Positions 12,840 through 25,140 of a DNA stretch of 64,000 bases are shown here, piece after piece. The translations under genes and the position numbers were made by a program. The notes under the pieces are model-generated. The model saw only the letters and a list, made by a program, of their open reading frames with translations. It made no database searches and was not told the origin of the DNA. Position 1 is the first letter of the stretch; the number at the start of each line of letters is the position of its first letter. The DNA lies in assembly GCF_000189635.1 (NCBI RefSeq), contig NW_002476421.1, forward strand, positions 124,001-188,000. The letters are read 5' to 3'. Origin of the DNA: Tetrahymena thermophila SB210. Its lineage: Eukaryota > Ciliophora > Oligohymenophorea > Hymenostomatida > Tetrahymenidae.

Positions 12840-15800
12840 TCAATAAATTAATAAAAATAAATGTTTGTTTACTTATATTTAACTTATTATTTCTGGAGAT
12901 ATTTTGGCTTTTATTTTTTCAATAAACTCAGGATCAAGGAAGCCACCACCTTGAGCATATTTGGCAGCCTCATCTAAAATTTATTAAATATTTTCAGATT
13001 GGAGCATTTCCATTTTTGTAATGTGTCTAAATTCGCTGAACCACTCATGATAGAGACCTATGGCCCAGTTTTCACTTAAGAACTCAGAAATATTTGGAAT
13101 AAGGCCGTTCTTGAAACGCACATCTAATTGGTTGAGGCATTTTTCTGATAAACCTACAAAAGAAACTAGACTTTAAACAGATACAGGTTCAGTGCCCTAG
13201 ATGGAATTAAAAATAATTTAGAAAGTTTTTAACTTTAATTAAAGAGTTTACCAAGTATGTCACTTAATCAATGATTCCATTATTATCAAATTTAAATTTA
13301 ATATAATGTCCAATTTGTTATTTTTGATCAATATTGTCAGAAACAATGTCTTGTCTATTATCCTCTGCCTCCATGGTTTTGCTTGGTCTAGCATAGTCGT
13401 TCTTTTTTATGTGATAATAGAACAAATCTCCTGGTAGGAATGCTCCTATTCCAATTGGCATATAGAGATTTGGAAGTTCTCCCAAGCTATAAATTTAATC
13501 TGTAAGATATCCTAAGTCCAAGCTATCTAAGAGACACTTAGCTAATTTTTGACCTAGTTCACGTCCATTATATCTTATAATTTATAACAAATTAGTTTAT
13601 ATGATATTTTCAAAAATAATTATTACTTGTCTAAACGGAGAGATCTTCCTATAGAAAGCCTCTTGTATCTCTGAGAGAATTCACAGATTTTACCACAACA
13701 AAAGATGTCTTTTTCAGTAGTTTAAAAGTTTGACTTAACAATTAAACGACCATTATATACTAAACCATTTTCGTGAATAATATAAAAGATTTCTTTGTCA
13801 ATATCAACTAAACCTGAAGTTACTAAAAAACGAGATGTAATTTCAATATCATCAAATTTATTTCTTTCTAGTTCTTCTATTTCTTATTCAAGAGTTATTG
13901 GTTGATTTTCTTCATCGCCATCACGACTTTGGGTATCATCAAATCCCTTGTCAGCATTCTCGCTGTTGGCATCGCGCTCTAATATTTGCTATTTCTTTAT
14001 TTCAATTTGCTAAATAATTTCTTCATAATTATCTGCTTTTTTACGGAATACCACTCCCTAACAAATTCTTGTTTCTTCATCAACATCAATTTAATGGAGA
14101 TTGTATCCCTTATGAACTTAGATTCCTTTTGATTCCATAAATTCAAAGATCTTTTACTCAACTGAAGGATCATCGAATGGATCTGGATCGTTGATTCTCT
14201 TATCTTCATAAATTAATCTCTCAGTGTTATTCTTAAATTGAACTTGAGTTTCAAAAACTTTAGGAGGAATAACATAATGAATTCTATTGGGATGTACGCC
14301 ACGATTGACCATACCAGAGATAAAAGCAATAGTGTGCAATGTTCTTCCGTATATAGTAATACTTTGAGGTCTCTTTTTACGAGTCAACAAATCAATGTTA
14401 GAGTCTTTCTTTCCTGTTTTCTTGAATTCTTCGTAGAGGTATGGATCATCTATGCTATAAACACCTTATACGTAATTTCCATAAACAGGATGTTGGCCAA
14501 AAATAGGAGGTGCCCCTTCTTCAATTTATGCACGATCTCTTCCATACTTATCCAAGAGTTGTTAGTAATATGGAGATGAGAATAAACCTGTGGAGATAAG
14601 TCTTCTATTTTATAATTCTGTATCAATTAATCCTACAGTGTTCACCAAGTAATCATAAGGAAGTTCAGCATTTTTATCCAATTTTATCTTTTTGCCCTTC
14701 TTATCTAACTCTACCATTTTTGCATCTAAAACGTTAACTCTTGCATCAAGCATTAAATTTTTTAATTCTTCTAGAGTATAGTTTGTCGATAAAGCCTTTA
14801 ACTAGTCTCCAGGCAGATTAATGTGCATAGTCATAATGCCACCAGGAGCAAGTAAAGTTATGTGAGTAAAATTAATATCCTTTACTGAAAGTAAGCTTTC
14901 TATAAATGAAATGCCTGTATCAGAAGCACCAACCACAACAATTCTTGTATTATTATTAACCTTTACGCTACCTTTATTAATTTAAATATAAAAATTAATT
15001 TTATTTTGAATAAAATGTTTATTAATTTAAATAAAAAAATTAATTTTATTTTGAATAAAATTTTAATTAAAATCAGAAACAAAATTGCAGAAAATAAAAA
15101 ATATCAAGTTAATTAATTTTTTACTCATCATTTTTTTAGTGATGACTGATAAAGAAAATGGAGCTTGTTCTTAGTCAAATGCATCTCTTTTTCCATCTTA
15201 GACTTCAGTTAGGTCTCCAGCACGCTCAAAATGTTCTTTATCATGTTCAAAGTCCCATTTTCTTTTAAGGAAATGTGGGAATTATCTTGCACGAACAAAA
15301 ACTAATTCATTAAATACATCAGGAAGCAAAGTCTTTTCTTGAACTTCGAAATACATGCAAGTCTAATAAAAATTTAATTGAATTTTATTATTTTTATTTA
15401 ATGAGATAATTAAAAATTTACCTTATTCATTAAACGTAATATTTCTTTAAGGATGAACCTAGTGTTTTTGGTAAATAGAGGATTCAAAGCAGTATGGATT
15501 AATTTTGTATGGCATGTCATAGGATGCTCTTTTAAAATTATATGATCTTATACACAGAAATGAGAAATGTAATAATCTAAATTAACGTTCTTAGATACCA
15601 CGTAAATACCAATTAGCTGTTGAAATTCAGAAGAAAAAAAATATTTATATAAAAAATTTTTTAAAAAATTGATTTACCGATTAGTCACAGAAGACAGAAA
15701 ATGCAACTTTTCTAGAAGCAGTTTATGTGATAGCTTCCAAAGTATCATCATATATCTGTTACTTATTAATTAAATTAGAGAACAAGGGAGCAACATATTA

Positions 15801-18800
15801 CATATCTTCAAGCTTACTCTTTCTTATGAACAAGGTATTACTGAGTAAACAATCTTTATGATAAATGTATAAAACGTGATCAAAAGTACTATTTTTCTTC
15901 ATGGGAATTTTAATGAATTGCTAAAGTAATGTAGTTTCAGGTACAGTAAAAGGTTGAGTTAATATGATATAGTCCCTGTCACCAAAAATACTAAAAGCAT
16001 ATTCTACAAAATCAAGTGACCTACTCTCAAAATTTTCATCAATACAAAACAAATTTATGACAATCGCATTTTATGCGTCTATAGGAACTTCTGGAATGCT
16101 ATCTAAATCCTTTAGATTCTTTACATAATCATCATAAGGATTAGGAGATCTCTCAATCTTTATAAATAAATAAATACTTTTTAAATTCAATTCTCAACAA
16201 TTTAATTTTATTATTCAAATTTCAAAGCTTTTTTTATCAATTTAAATTTATTCAAATTCATTTATTTTTAATTCATTTCCTTAATTTGTATTTCAAAAAA
16301 ATTTGTTTAGATTAAGTTTTTAGCATGTTCAGTTGATTAAATTTTCAGCTCGTTTCTTTGATTAAATTTGCAGCATATTTATTTATATTTTGATTAAATT
16401 ATTAGAATGAATAAAAACTTCTTTGATTAAATTTTAACATGGATAAATAAATATTTACAAGTATTTGTATTCGAATAAAAAAAATGAATTAATTACCCTT
16501 CTCTTTTCTTGCTTAGCCTTTTCTTATTGAGCTTCTTCTTTTACAATCTAGCTAACTTCTGCCTTTAAAGTAGTGCTTTTTGTAATATCTAATCTATTCA
16601 TCATAATATCGAACTCTTTCATTTTATAAACTGCATCAAAGAATTCTTAAAAGGATGTTTTTTTAAGTAATTTAGGAATGGGCTTTGATTCAGTTTACTC
16701 AGAAGCAAACATTTTTTTAGTTTGAGCTATCTTAGCATTTTGATTGGTATCTTCTTTTGGAGGATTGACCATAATAATTTCTTCTTCATACTTTATTTCA
16801 CCAAAGCATTCTAAAAATGAAGCCAAATTCTCACAAACTTCTGGAGCAATATCCATTTCTTGTTTAAATTAAATAAATAAATAAATAAATAAATAAAAAT
16901 CATCTTTTAAAATTAATTGCTTACTTTATTTATTGAGTTCATTTCCTAAATCATTGAGATCTACGTGTCTTTCTTCTTTCATTTCTCCATTTTCATTACA
17001 GAACATCATTTTAATGACTTTCATACTAGCTTCTATTTTTTATCTAAAAATAGTACGGCCTTCGGGATTTACAGCCAAAAATTTCTTAAAGGCGCTTTAG
17101 AAAGGAGTTAGATCAAAATAACTTGGAGGCTTGAACTCATCTTCTTTTTTATCTTCTTCTTTCTATCTTTTTGGTCTCTTTGTAACTTTCTTCTAAGGTC
17201 TCTTAAGTTGAGCTATTCTCTTTTCTTCCATTTTCTTTTGGACCCAATCCTTCCAGTGTCCAGCTCCATTCATATAATGTTAAGGAAGTCCGAAAAACTC
17301 GAGAGTCTCAATTAAAAGCTACCTAGGAGTGAGAATGATTGATTATGTATTAGGGAAAATATGAGGATATTGGTAAAAAAGATCAGATGGCTAGTGCAAC
17401 TCATAACCTAAAAACAAAATATATAATAATTATGAATGAATAAGAAATTAATTCGTAAATAATTTTAATTACCTCTTAACCATTCGTCTAAGAATTCTTC
17501 AACTTACTTTTTAGTAAGATTCTTTTAGATAGCATCATTATTAATTATTTCATCGATTTTCATAACGATTTCTTATTCCTTTTCTCTACAGTGTTGTTAA
17601 AGAGTCATTCTTTAACCAATAAAATGACTCTTCATTCTTTCTTCGTTCATCTTTTTAACTATTTCTTGATATTAGTCTTCCTCTCTATATTAATTTTCTC
17701 TTCTAATATCATCTCTTTTATTTTATATAGCTTCCATGAAATCAGGCTTAAACAAATTATCATAAGTCTCTAATTCAAAGCATTGAGCCAAAAATTTGTA
17801 GCTTTAATTTTATTTTATTTAAAAAGGTAAATCCAAAAAGAAAACAAAATTTATTTATTTAAATTTACTCAATATCAGTTGAAATACTCATCAAACCAAC
17901 AGCTTTATCTCTTACTTGACCAACAATTGCTTTACCATTATTTAAAAATTTACGAGTTCCTCTACGTGTTAAGTTTTATGTGGCAATCAAATCAGCAATA
18001 AAGAATTCACCAAACTGAGCAGTCAATACTTCACTCTATCTGTTAAAGATTTCAGCTAAATCATCATGATCTTACTCACGAGCCATTCTGATTTCAATAA
18101 TTTCTTAGCAAGCATGCTTTGGAGAATAGAATACCTCAGAATTCAAGTGGATACCTCTTACTCTCTATTTAATTTCAAAATTAATTATTAAAACAAGAAA
18201 TCAGTCAAAGTTTTTAAAATTTTTATATTAATTTTACAAACAAAATTAAATGTTTTAATTAACGGCTTTAATTAAAATATTTCATAAGTATTTGAATTTT
18301 TAAAATAAGATTTGAAAAGAATTAATTTAAAAACACCTTTGATTAATTATTTCATTAATTTAATTTTTGTTGTTTATAAATTAATTGATTAATAACCGTT
18401 TCCTTTTTGAAAAAAGATACAACATTAAAGTTGTTACTTATAATTTTCTAATTTTTCAAAGATTTCAATTTCGCTTTTTGTTTTTAAATAGGAAAATGCT
18501 GATTTAAAAGGCGTGAATATATTCAAAATTTTTGTTAAAATAATTTCTACCTTAATAATATCTCTGTCTTTCACAGGAACTTCAATAAAAATGTTTTCCA
18601 AAATGCTTGATATTTATGCTTAAGCTCCATTATCTTCCATAGTTTCACCTCTTTTTAAGAAGAGAATACCTTCTAACTGAGGAAGTGTAGCGTATACATT
18701 TTAAAATACTTTTTAACAAATTATCAGCTCTTCTTCTTGACTAAATTTGTATTAATCCTTTGCTGTTATTTATAACAAATTATATTTCATTTTAATAATT

Positions 18801-19469
18801 AATAATTTATTATTCAAAAGCATTATTTATTCATTCAAAAAGTAAATAAACTTGTTTAATTTCTATTTAATAATGTGCTTTTCTTGACTTTCTCAACTTT
18901 CCTTTAATTTATTTTGAACCATTTCTAAATTTTCCTCTCTCTTGCAATAAAAACAAACAAGCTTTACTCAATTTATTTATGAATTCAATGCTTTTGAAAT
19001 TTAAAGATTATCTAATGTAGTTATTTATATATTTTTTACCTACAAAGAAGAAAGTCATCCATAAAGTGTTAAATGGAGTGATACAAATGCTTTCATCAAA
19101 ATTAAAAGCATCAAAGATCCAATTTTCCCAGAAGTTTTCGTGCTAGAAATCAATCTATCCTGTAAGTCCTTGAGGAAAATCGTTAAAAACTGCAGCACCT
19201 ATTATCTATTATTACTGGTTCAAGATAGTTACACTCAAATAATTTTTTTCGAAGAGACTGAGCAGATTAGGATAGTCGTAGAGTAAGTCATTTGCTTCTC
19301 TTTCATGCTATGCGATTATCTTCAACACTTCATCTACATCGTCTAAGTCGCTTTTCCTAACGAGGACCTAAAATTCTTCATCTGATCCAGCATAAATTCC
19401 ACTTTGATCTCCGTTCCTATATTGACTCCTCGAGTGATTTGGATTATCTAATTAATTGTTGGAGTACAT
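12840..19469 (-). CDS. CFAP61: CFAP61, calmodulin- and spoke-associated complex protein, 1,682 aa
   Basis: Twelve phase-consistent exons: 19469-19040, 18762-18551, 18164-17869, 17801-17473, 17407-16925, 16858-16497, 16157-15678, 15616-15422, 15362-15125, 14971-13627, 13573-13252 and 13196-12840. The N-terminal part is acetyltransferase-like (GNAT) without an obvious catalytic signature. NAIVINLFCIDENFESRSLDF matches the human CFAP61 region around LFCIDEKYEARSLDF. A Rossmann-type dinucleotide-binding motif begins at about residue 1018 (RIVVVGASDTG), and the FCCGKICEFSQRY block is also typical of the family. In other organisms CFAP61 sits at the base of radial spoke 3 in motile cilia. A charged stretch of about 280 residues (about 423-704), with coiled-coil parts, lies between the GNAT and Rossmann regions and appears absent from the human protein, which would explain the greater length. 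The HMG gene is divergent from it. Confidence 0.95.
14973..15062. repeat. 45-bp direct tandem duplication inside a CFAP61 intron
   Basis: Two nearly identical 45-bp units (14973-15017 and 15018-15062), each starting TTTATTAATTTAAAT, lie in the 153-nt CFAP61 intron 14972-15124, abutting its 3' splice site. Because the unit contains part of the acceptor region, two similar AT-rich tracts precede the exon. Confidence 0.85.
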
Positions 19470-20205
19470 TTACGTATTTTATCACTATATTTAATATCTA
19501 TATATTTATGGCTAAATCTATTATATTTCTTTTTAGAACTAACTCTAAGCCTGTTTGTTCTTTGGAGTGCTTTTCTTTTCTTTTAATTTTTATATGCAAA
19601 TCTCTTAGATAACTAATTACTTCAGGCTATCACTCTGTAATTAATTAATTTATTTATTTATTTTGTATTCAAATTATTATTTTCAATTATAATCATGATA
19701 GTTGTTATCTTTATTTATTTTAATAAATCGTTTTGTTTCATTCATTATTCTCATTTTTTATTATTATTCTGTAATTATTTGGCTACCTATCATTTATTCA
19801 TCATACATACATACATATAATCTATTTATTTATTTATCAATCAATCAATCAATCAATTAATTATAAATGGATTTTTCATAGTTTTATTTTATTTTAATAA
19901 GATTTTTTTTATAGAAATAGCTTTTATCCATTTTTATGATTTTACTTGGAAATTTTTCAATTAAAATAATTTCTTTCTTGACGAGTTTGCCATTTATAAT
20001 AAAATTGCTTAATCTGATTAGATTATTTATTTATTATTAATAATAACTCTCCTTATTCTGAAAGCAATCTGTTCGCGCTCAAATCAAATAAGCTCAAATT
20101 AATAAAGAGTTTCTATAGTAATTTGAATAATTAATTCAAAAAGCAAATTAAAAAATAGGAGAGATAGATAAATAGAAAAAATAGATTAGAGCAGTTGCAA
20201 ACAAA
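19470..20205. promoter_or_regulatory. Divergent promoter region between CFAP61 and HMG gene
   Basis: This 736-bp region separates the CFAP61 start codon (-) from the HMG-box start codon (+), so it must hold the 5' ends and promoters of both. It is AT-rich with short runs of ATTT, ATAC (19810) and AATC (19840). I could not identify specific promoter elements. Confidence 0.5.
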
Positions 20206-22122
20206 ATGGCATTTAGTTCAAAGACTTCTTACTAAATTTATTACGAAGAGCAGTGTAAAATCTACAAGTAAAAAGGTATTACAGGAAATGAAGCTGCTAA
20301 GCTTATAGGAAAATAATGGAGCAGCCTCTCTCCTTAGGAGAAAAAACCATATGATGATAAAAAGAAGGAGTATGAGTAATAAGTATTAAGAGAATAAAAA
20401 GTCATGAAGGACTTTTAAAAGAAGAGCTAACAAGATAATCAACAAGCTAACAATAAATCTAATGCTACTTAGAAAAATGTAAATGATGAAAAACAAAACA
20501 GCTAATAAAAACAAGGAAATATTAAGAAATTTATGAAGGAAGATCTTCAAAAAGAAAAGTAAGATATTCACAAAAAAGTTATTATCAAAAAGGTTGATAG
20601 CTCAGGAAAAGTATTATCATCCAACTCTTAGTAGCCCTAAACTTAAAGTCAGTAATCAGAAAAGTAAAAACCTTCGAATTAGCAGCAAAAAAATACTCAA
20701 GCTAATAAAGCATCTGAGTAAAAGTAATAGAATAATAATAATAATAATCAAAACTCTCAAGAAAAGAAGGTCTAAAAACCAAAAGAGTAATAGCAATACT
20801 TTTAGATGAACAGTGAATAGGAAAATCTTAGAAAATCTAATCACTAAATTTATATTGATTTCTACAAAGAGAGACTTGCTTTTTACTAAAAACGCTTCCC
20901 ATAGAGAACAGCAAAAGAATTAACTCAAGTAGTTAAAGAAGAGTGGGACTGCGTTAAACTGCAAAGTAAAATTCAATAAAAAAATTAAAAAAAAGAAGTA
21001 AAATAAAACAAGGAAGTTTAAACAGTTTAAAAAGAAGGGAAAAAAATAGTTGAAATTGATGGTAAACAATTAGAAGTCCCTAAAAAACCTCTTTCAGGAT
21101 ATCTCAGATACTATTAAGAAGTTTAGCATAAGCTTAAATTAAAAAATCCAGATTAAGCTTAAAATGAAATTGCTAAATTAGCTAGTGATTAATGGAAGGC
21201 TTTGTCAAAAGAATAATAAGAATAATACAATAGTTAATATCGTAAAGAATAATTGGAATATACTAATAAAATAAATGAAATCAAATAAAAATATAATATC
21301 GTACCTGTTGGAACAAGCTAAAAGAAAACTAAAAAGAACTCTAAAAACTTTATTATCGTAGATAACTAAAAAGTTTTCTATCCTTTGAGACTTGGAGGCT
21401 ATTTTGTATATTAAAGAGTTGCCAGGGAACAATTAAGTAAATAAAATCATAATCGTGACTCGAGAGAGATTTCTTCAATTATAGGATAAACATGGAAGTA
21501 GATGTCTGAGCTAGAAAAATAATACTATGAAAATTAAAGTGAAGTTGAATACTAGGAGCAAAAGAAAAACTTTATAGAAAAATATGGAGAGTTCCCTGAA
21601 TAAGAAGTTAAAATAAAGCAAAAACCTAGTTAAAAAATTGAGTAAAGCCAGTCTAAAAAGATTAATCAAAAAAGAAAAGCTCCTTCTTAAAAAGCAGAAC
21701 CAGAAATTTCCAGTGAAGAAAAGGAAGAATAAATTAAGAAAAAGTATGAAAGAAAAATGAGAATAAATTATGATGATGTTGAAAGTGAAATTGAAGATAT
21801 TTACAGTGACATAGAAAAGGATTAAAAGAAAAAATAAACTAGAGTTTAATACCAAGACGAAACAGATCAAGAAGAAGAAGAAGATGAAATTTAAGATCTT
21901 AGAAAATAGAATTTAAACAATAGAACATAGTAAAAAACAGGAAAAGAAGAAAATTTTGATGAAATAGAAAAATAATCTACAAAAAATAAAAAAATTAAAA
22001 CTGAAAAAAGAAATTCTTCTGTGCCTAAACCAGGTTCTGCTTCTAAATAAACGAATCGTTTGTTTGAAATGTTGAAGCAACCTATATAAGCACCAGAAGG
22101 TTTTGATTTTTAATTTGAATGA
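20206..22122 (+). CDS. HMG-box protein with four HMG-like boxes, 638 aa
   Basis: A single exon, 639 codons including TGA at 22120-22122. HMG boxes bend DNA by binding the minor groove, so a chromatin or nuclear role is expected. Box 1 is at about residues 3-60 (YYEEQCKIYKQK ... KQWSSLSPQEKKPYDDKKKEY). A weaker box 2 is at about 212-260 (IDFYKERLAFYQKRFPQRT). Box 3 is at about 291-360 (PKKPLSGYLRYYQEV ... QWKALSKEQQEQY) and box 4 at about 391-460 (LRLGGYFVYQRVAREQ ... TWKQMSELEKQYY). Lys/Gln-rich linkers separate them. The tail is acidic and Lys-rich with possible nuclear signals (KKIKTEKR). Box 2 is the most diverged and could be nonfunctional. Orientation is divergent from CFAP61 and convergent with the MORN gene. 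Confidence 0.93.
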
Positions 22123-22584
22123 TTTTAGCATAGGATTATTTGAATAATTTAATGTTATTTTGTTATTTAATTTTAAATTTAGATATATTAGAATTTATAG
22201 TTATTTATTTATTTGTCTTTTATATACAGTTTTATATAAAAATAAATATACCATACAATATCAGTTAAATATCAAAAAAAATAAAAGTTTTAAATTTTTC
22301 TGATTTTGTCATAAAAGAAAATAATATTATGATCTTAATGAAATATTATATACCAATACCGTAATCCTCTCACTTGTTTAAATCAAAAAATTTTTTAAAA
22401 TCTTAAATTATTGTAATTATTTCATTTTTATTCAAAAGACAGACAAACAAAAATTATATATTTGAATAATGACTTAAATCTAGATTATATTTATTATAGA
22501 TGCAATCATTTTATTTATGTATTAATTTTTTTTAAAAAGCATATTTTAAATTGCTTATTTTATTTTGTGTAGAGAAAAATGTTA
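22123..22584. other. Convergent intergenic region (HMG / MORN 3' ends)
   Basis: AT-rich spacer of 462 bp holding the 3' untranslated regions of both flanking genes. I see no further feature. Confidence 0.6.
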
Positions 22585-23723
22585 TCAAAATCTTGTTCCA
22601 TAATCAGAATTAACTACTTTTTCAATATTATGTACATAATTTCCTGTAAATACTCCTAAGACTTCGTTATTTTTATGAAGGACAAACTTACAGGGGCCAT
22701 GCTTAGAATTATGATAAAAACTCCCTTCGTAATAATTTGGAGTTTTATCATTGAGTTAGTTATTGGAAAAATGATAAATTCTGCATTTTCCTTCAGCCAT
22801 ATTCTCTTTGAATTGTCCTTCAATTACTATATTTTCATCTTTGAAGGTATATTTACCATCACCATCAAACTTACCATTCAAAAAGTAACCTTCATATATT
22901 TCTCCATTTGGCATCGTGAGCTTCCCTTTCCCTTGCTTAACATCATTTTTAAACTCTCCTTCATAGCATGCTCCATCTTTATATCTATATATTCCAAATC
23001 CTTATTTCTAGTCTGATTCAAAGCTTCCTTCATACACTTCCTAATTCTTAAATTTCAATATTCCTATTTTCATTTATCAAACAAGAATCATTAAAATATT
23101 TAAAGCATATTTTCTTTTGATCTAATTAAAAAAATTAATAATTAAATAGAATTCTTATTTTGATATAACACTACTTAAAAAATAAAAGTATGCTAAATAT
23201 TTATTTATTTATTACCTTTTCCATTTTTTTTACCATACTAAAAACTACCTTCGTAAGTGTAATTTGGGTGAGTAATTATGCCTTTACCATGGATTTACCC
23301 AAACCTAAAAGCACCTTGATATATGATTTCTTGCTTTTTAAAATTCAATTTTCCTTCCCCATGATACTAATCAGCATCAAATTCTCCATCATATCTGATA
23401 CAATTAGGATTGTCTTTAGAGAATAATAGAACTCCTCTTCCATTTTTTTAATTATTTTTAACACTTCCTTAATATTTATCTCCTGAATTATATTCAATGA
23501 TACACATACCATTCGCCTTATTATCAAAAAAATCTCCTTTTAATATATAGTCTTTTGTAGTAATTATTCCACTGCCACAAAATTTATTATCTTTAAATTC
23601 CCCTTCATATAAATCCCCATTAGCAAATTTATAAGTTCCTTTTCCATGCATTTTCATTTATTTTTCATCATAACTACCTTCATAAATATCTCCATTTTTT
23701 AGTTTTATAGTTTTTTATATCAT
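22585..23723 (-). CDS. MORN-repeat protein, 328 aa
   Basis: Two exons (23723-23216 and 23063-22585) joined in phase across a 152-nt intron; TGA at 22585-22587. Nearly the whole chain is about 12 MORN units of roughly 23 residues with the Y-x-G-x-F...G-x-G pattern, for example YEGEFKDNKFCGSG, YDGEFDADQYHGEG, YEGSFQYGKKNGKG and YEGEFKNDVKQGKG. MORN proteins in protists act as membrane- or cytoskeleton-associated scaffolds, often at basal bodies or the cortex. No kinase or other catalytic part is present, so the partner cannot be told. The start is the first ATG before the first repeat; the frame is open a little further upstream after an acceptor-like TTCTAG, so an extra 5' exon is possible. 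The last repeats lack the usual glycines. Confidence 0.9.
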
Positions 23724-25140
23724 TTAAGCTTTATATTTTACTAGAATCTAAATTGATTGAAAAGTTAAAAATCTATTAAATTTTAAATTGTAATTAAATC
23801 CAAAATAGTAGTTGTTTGTTTCTCAATTACAAAAGCTACTAATTAATCAGAATATTTTGTTGGATTTACAAATTAATATTAATAAATTGATAATATTTTA
23901 TTTTTTTAAAGCCTTATTATTCTTAAAAGTTTTAAATTTCTTTTATTTAACACATTGAATTAAAAATAAATGATAAAAGTTTCAAAATTAAGTAGTCAAA
24001 TATCTAATTTGATAGTAAAACAAGTTTAATTTTTTAACATCATTGCTTATTTATTAATTATAAATACTACAACAAAAATATAAAAATGGTAATTTAATTT
24101 TTACTGTATAAATTTACCTAAATAAAAATGTGTAAACGATTTCTTTAAATTAAATATCAAGAAATTAAATTAACTCTTCTTTATATTATTTGTAATATGA
24201 ATGAATACAATTTAGTGAACAAAAAAATCTTTTATAAATATATTGAATAACTATTATTTATTTATCTATCTTATTTATATACTTTTCCAAATAAATATCT
24301 TTATTATAAACAAATTATTTTATGTTAAATTTATTGATAGTTTAGTTGGAAATTATTCAAATTCTAATATAAAAAACTTTAAATCTATTTTAGAAATTAT
24401 TTTTGAATTTTATTAAATAATTTAAAAAAAAATGATAATTAGATTTTCAACTAAAAGAAATTTCTAATTAATAATTTTGTTTTTGTAAATACTCACTTTA
24501 TTTATTTATTTATCTATCTATCTACTTATTTTTACTTAATGAATATATTTTTTGTTAACAAATTATTTTATGTAAATTTATCAAAAATATAGTTGGAAAT
24601 TATTCGAATTCTAAGATAAAAACCTTTTAAATACATTTTTGCAATTTTTAAGAAAATTATCTTTAGAATTTTTTAATATAATTTCAAAGACTAAAAATGA
24701 TAATTTCATTTTCAATTAAAAGAAATTTATAATTATTAGTATTTTTTTGAAAATTGTTATTTTCAGCTCAATTAAAATGCAAAATTTAATGTAAGTTTTA
24801 TTTTCCTTATGAATTACGATTTGAAGCAGAAATTTCTTTTTTTTTTTAAATTACATGGTTGATTTTTAATTAAATGATCACAAAATATCTTGTTTTTTAA
24901 CAATTTAATTCCTCAAAATATTAATAAAAAGAAAAAACTTCAGAATTCATCCAAAGTTTTATTAAATTACAAATAAATTTACATATAAAGGAAAGTAAAT
25001 ATAATTATGATAAATTTTAAAGTAGAAACTATCAAAGGTTAAGTCGCTATTTAAAATATATATCTAAAAAAATATATATTTATTAAATATAAATTATAAA
25101 TAAAAAATTATTAAAATAAATAAAGAAGACTAAACAATAA
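23724..25140. other. Divergent intergenic region between MORN and membrane-protein genes
   Basis: About 1.4 kb holding the 5' regions of both neighbours. No gene is supported. It contains a diverged tandem duplication (separate entry) and runs of ATTT/ATCT at 24500-24530. Confidence 0.6.
24254..24755. repeat. Diverged tandem duplication, unit about 250 bp
   Basis: Two adjacent units (about 24254-24500 and 24501-24755) share landmarks in the same order. CAAATTATTTTATGT occurs at about 24310 and 24559, AGTTGGAAATTATTC at about 24344 and 24591, and AAAATGATAATT at about 24429 and 24693. Indels separate the copies. No coding capacity. Confidence 0.8.

Noticed and set aside
14238-14579. Plus-strand ORF of 113 codons
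   Set aside because: Antisense shadow of the largest CFAP61 exon.
20386-22131. Several hydrophobic minus-strand ORFs
   Set aside because: Antisense of Lys/Glu-rich codons in the HMG gene read as Phe/Leu; not membrane proteins.
22675-23426. Plus-strand hydrophobic ORFs
   Set aside because: Antisense shadows of the MORN-repeat exons.
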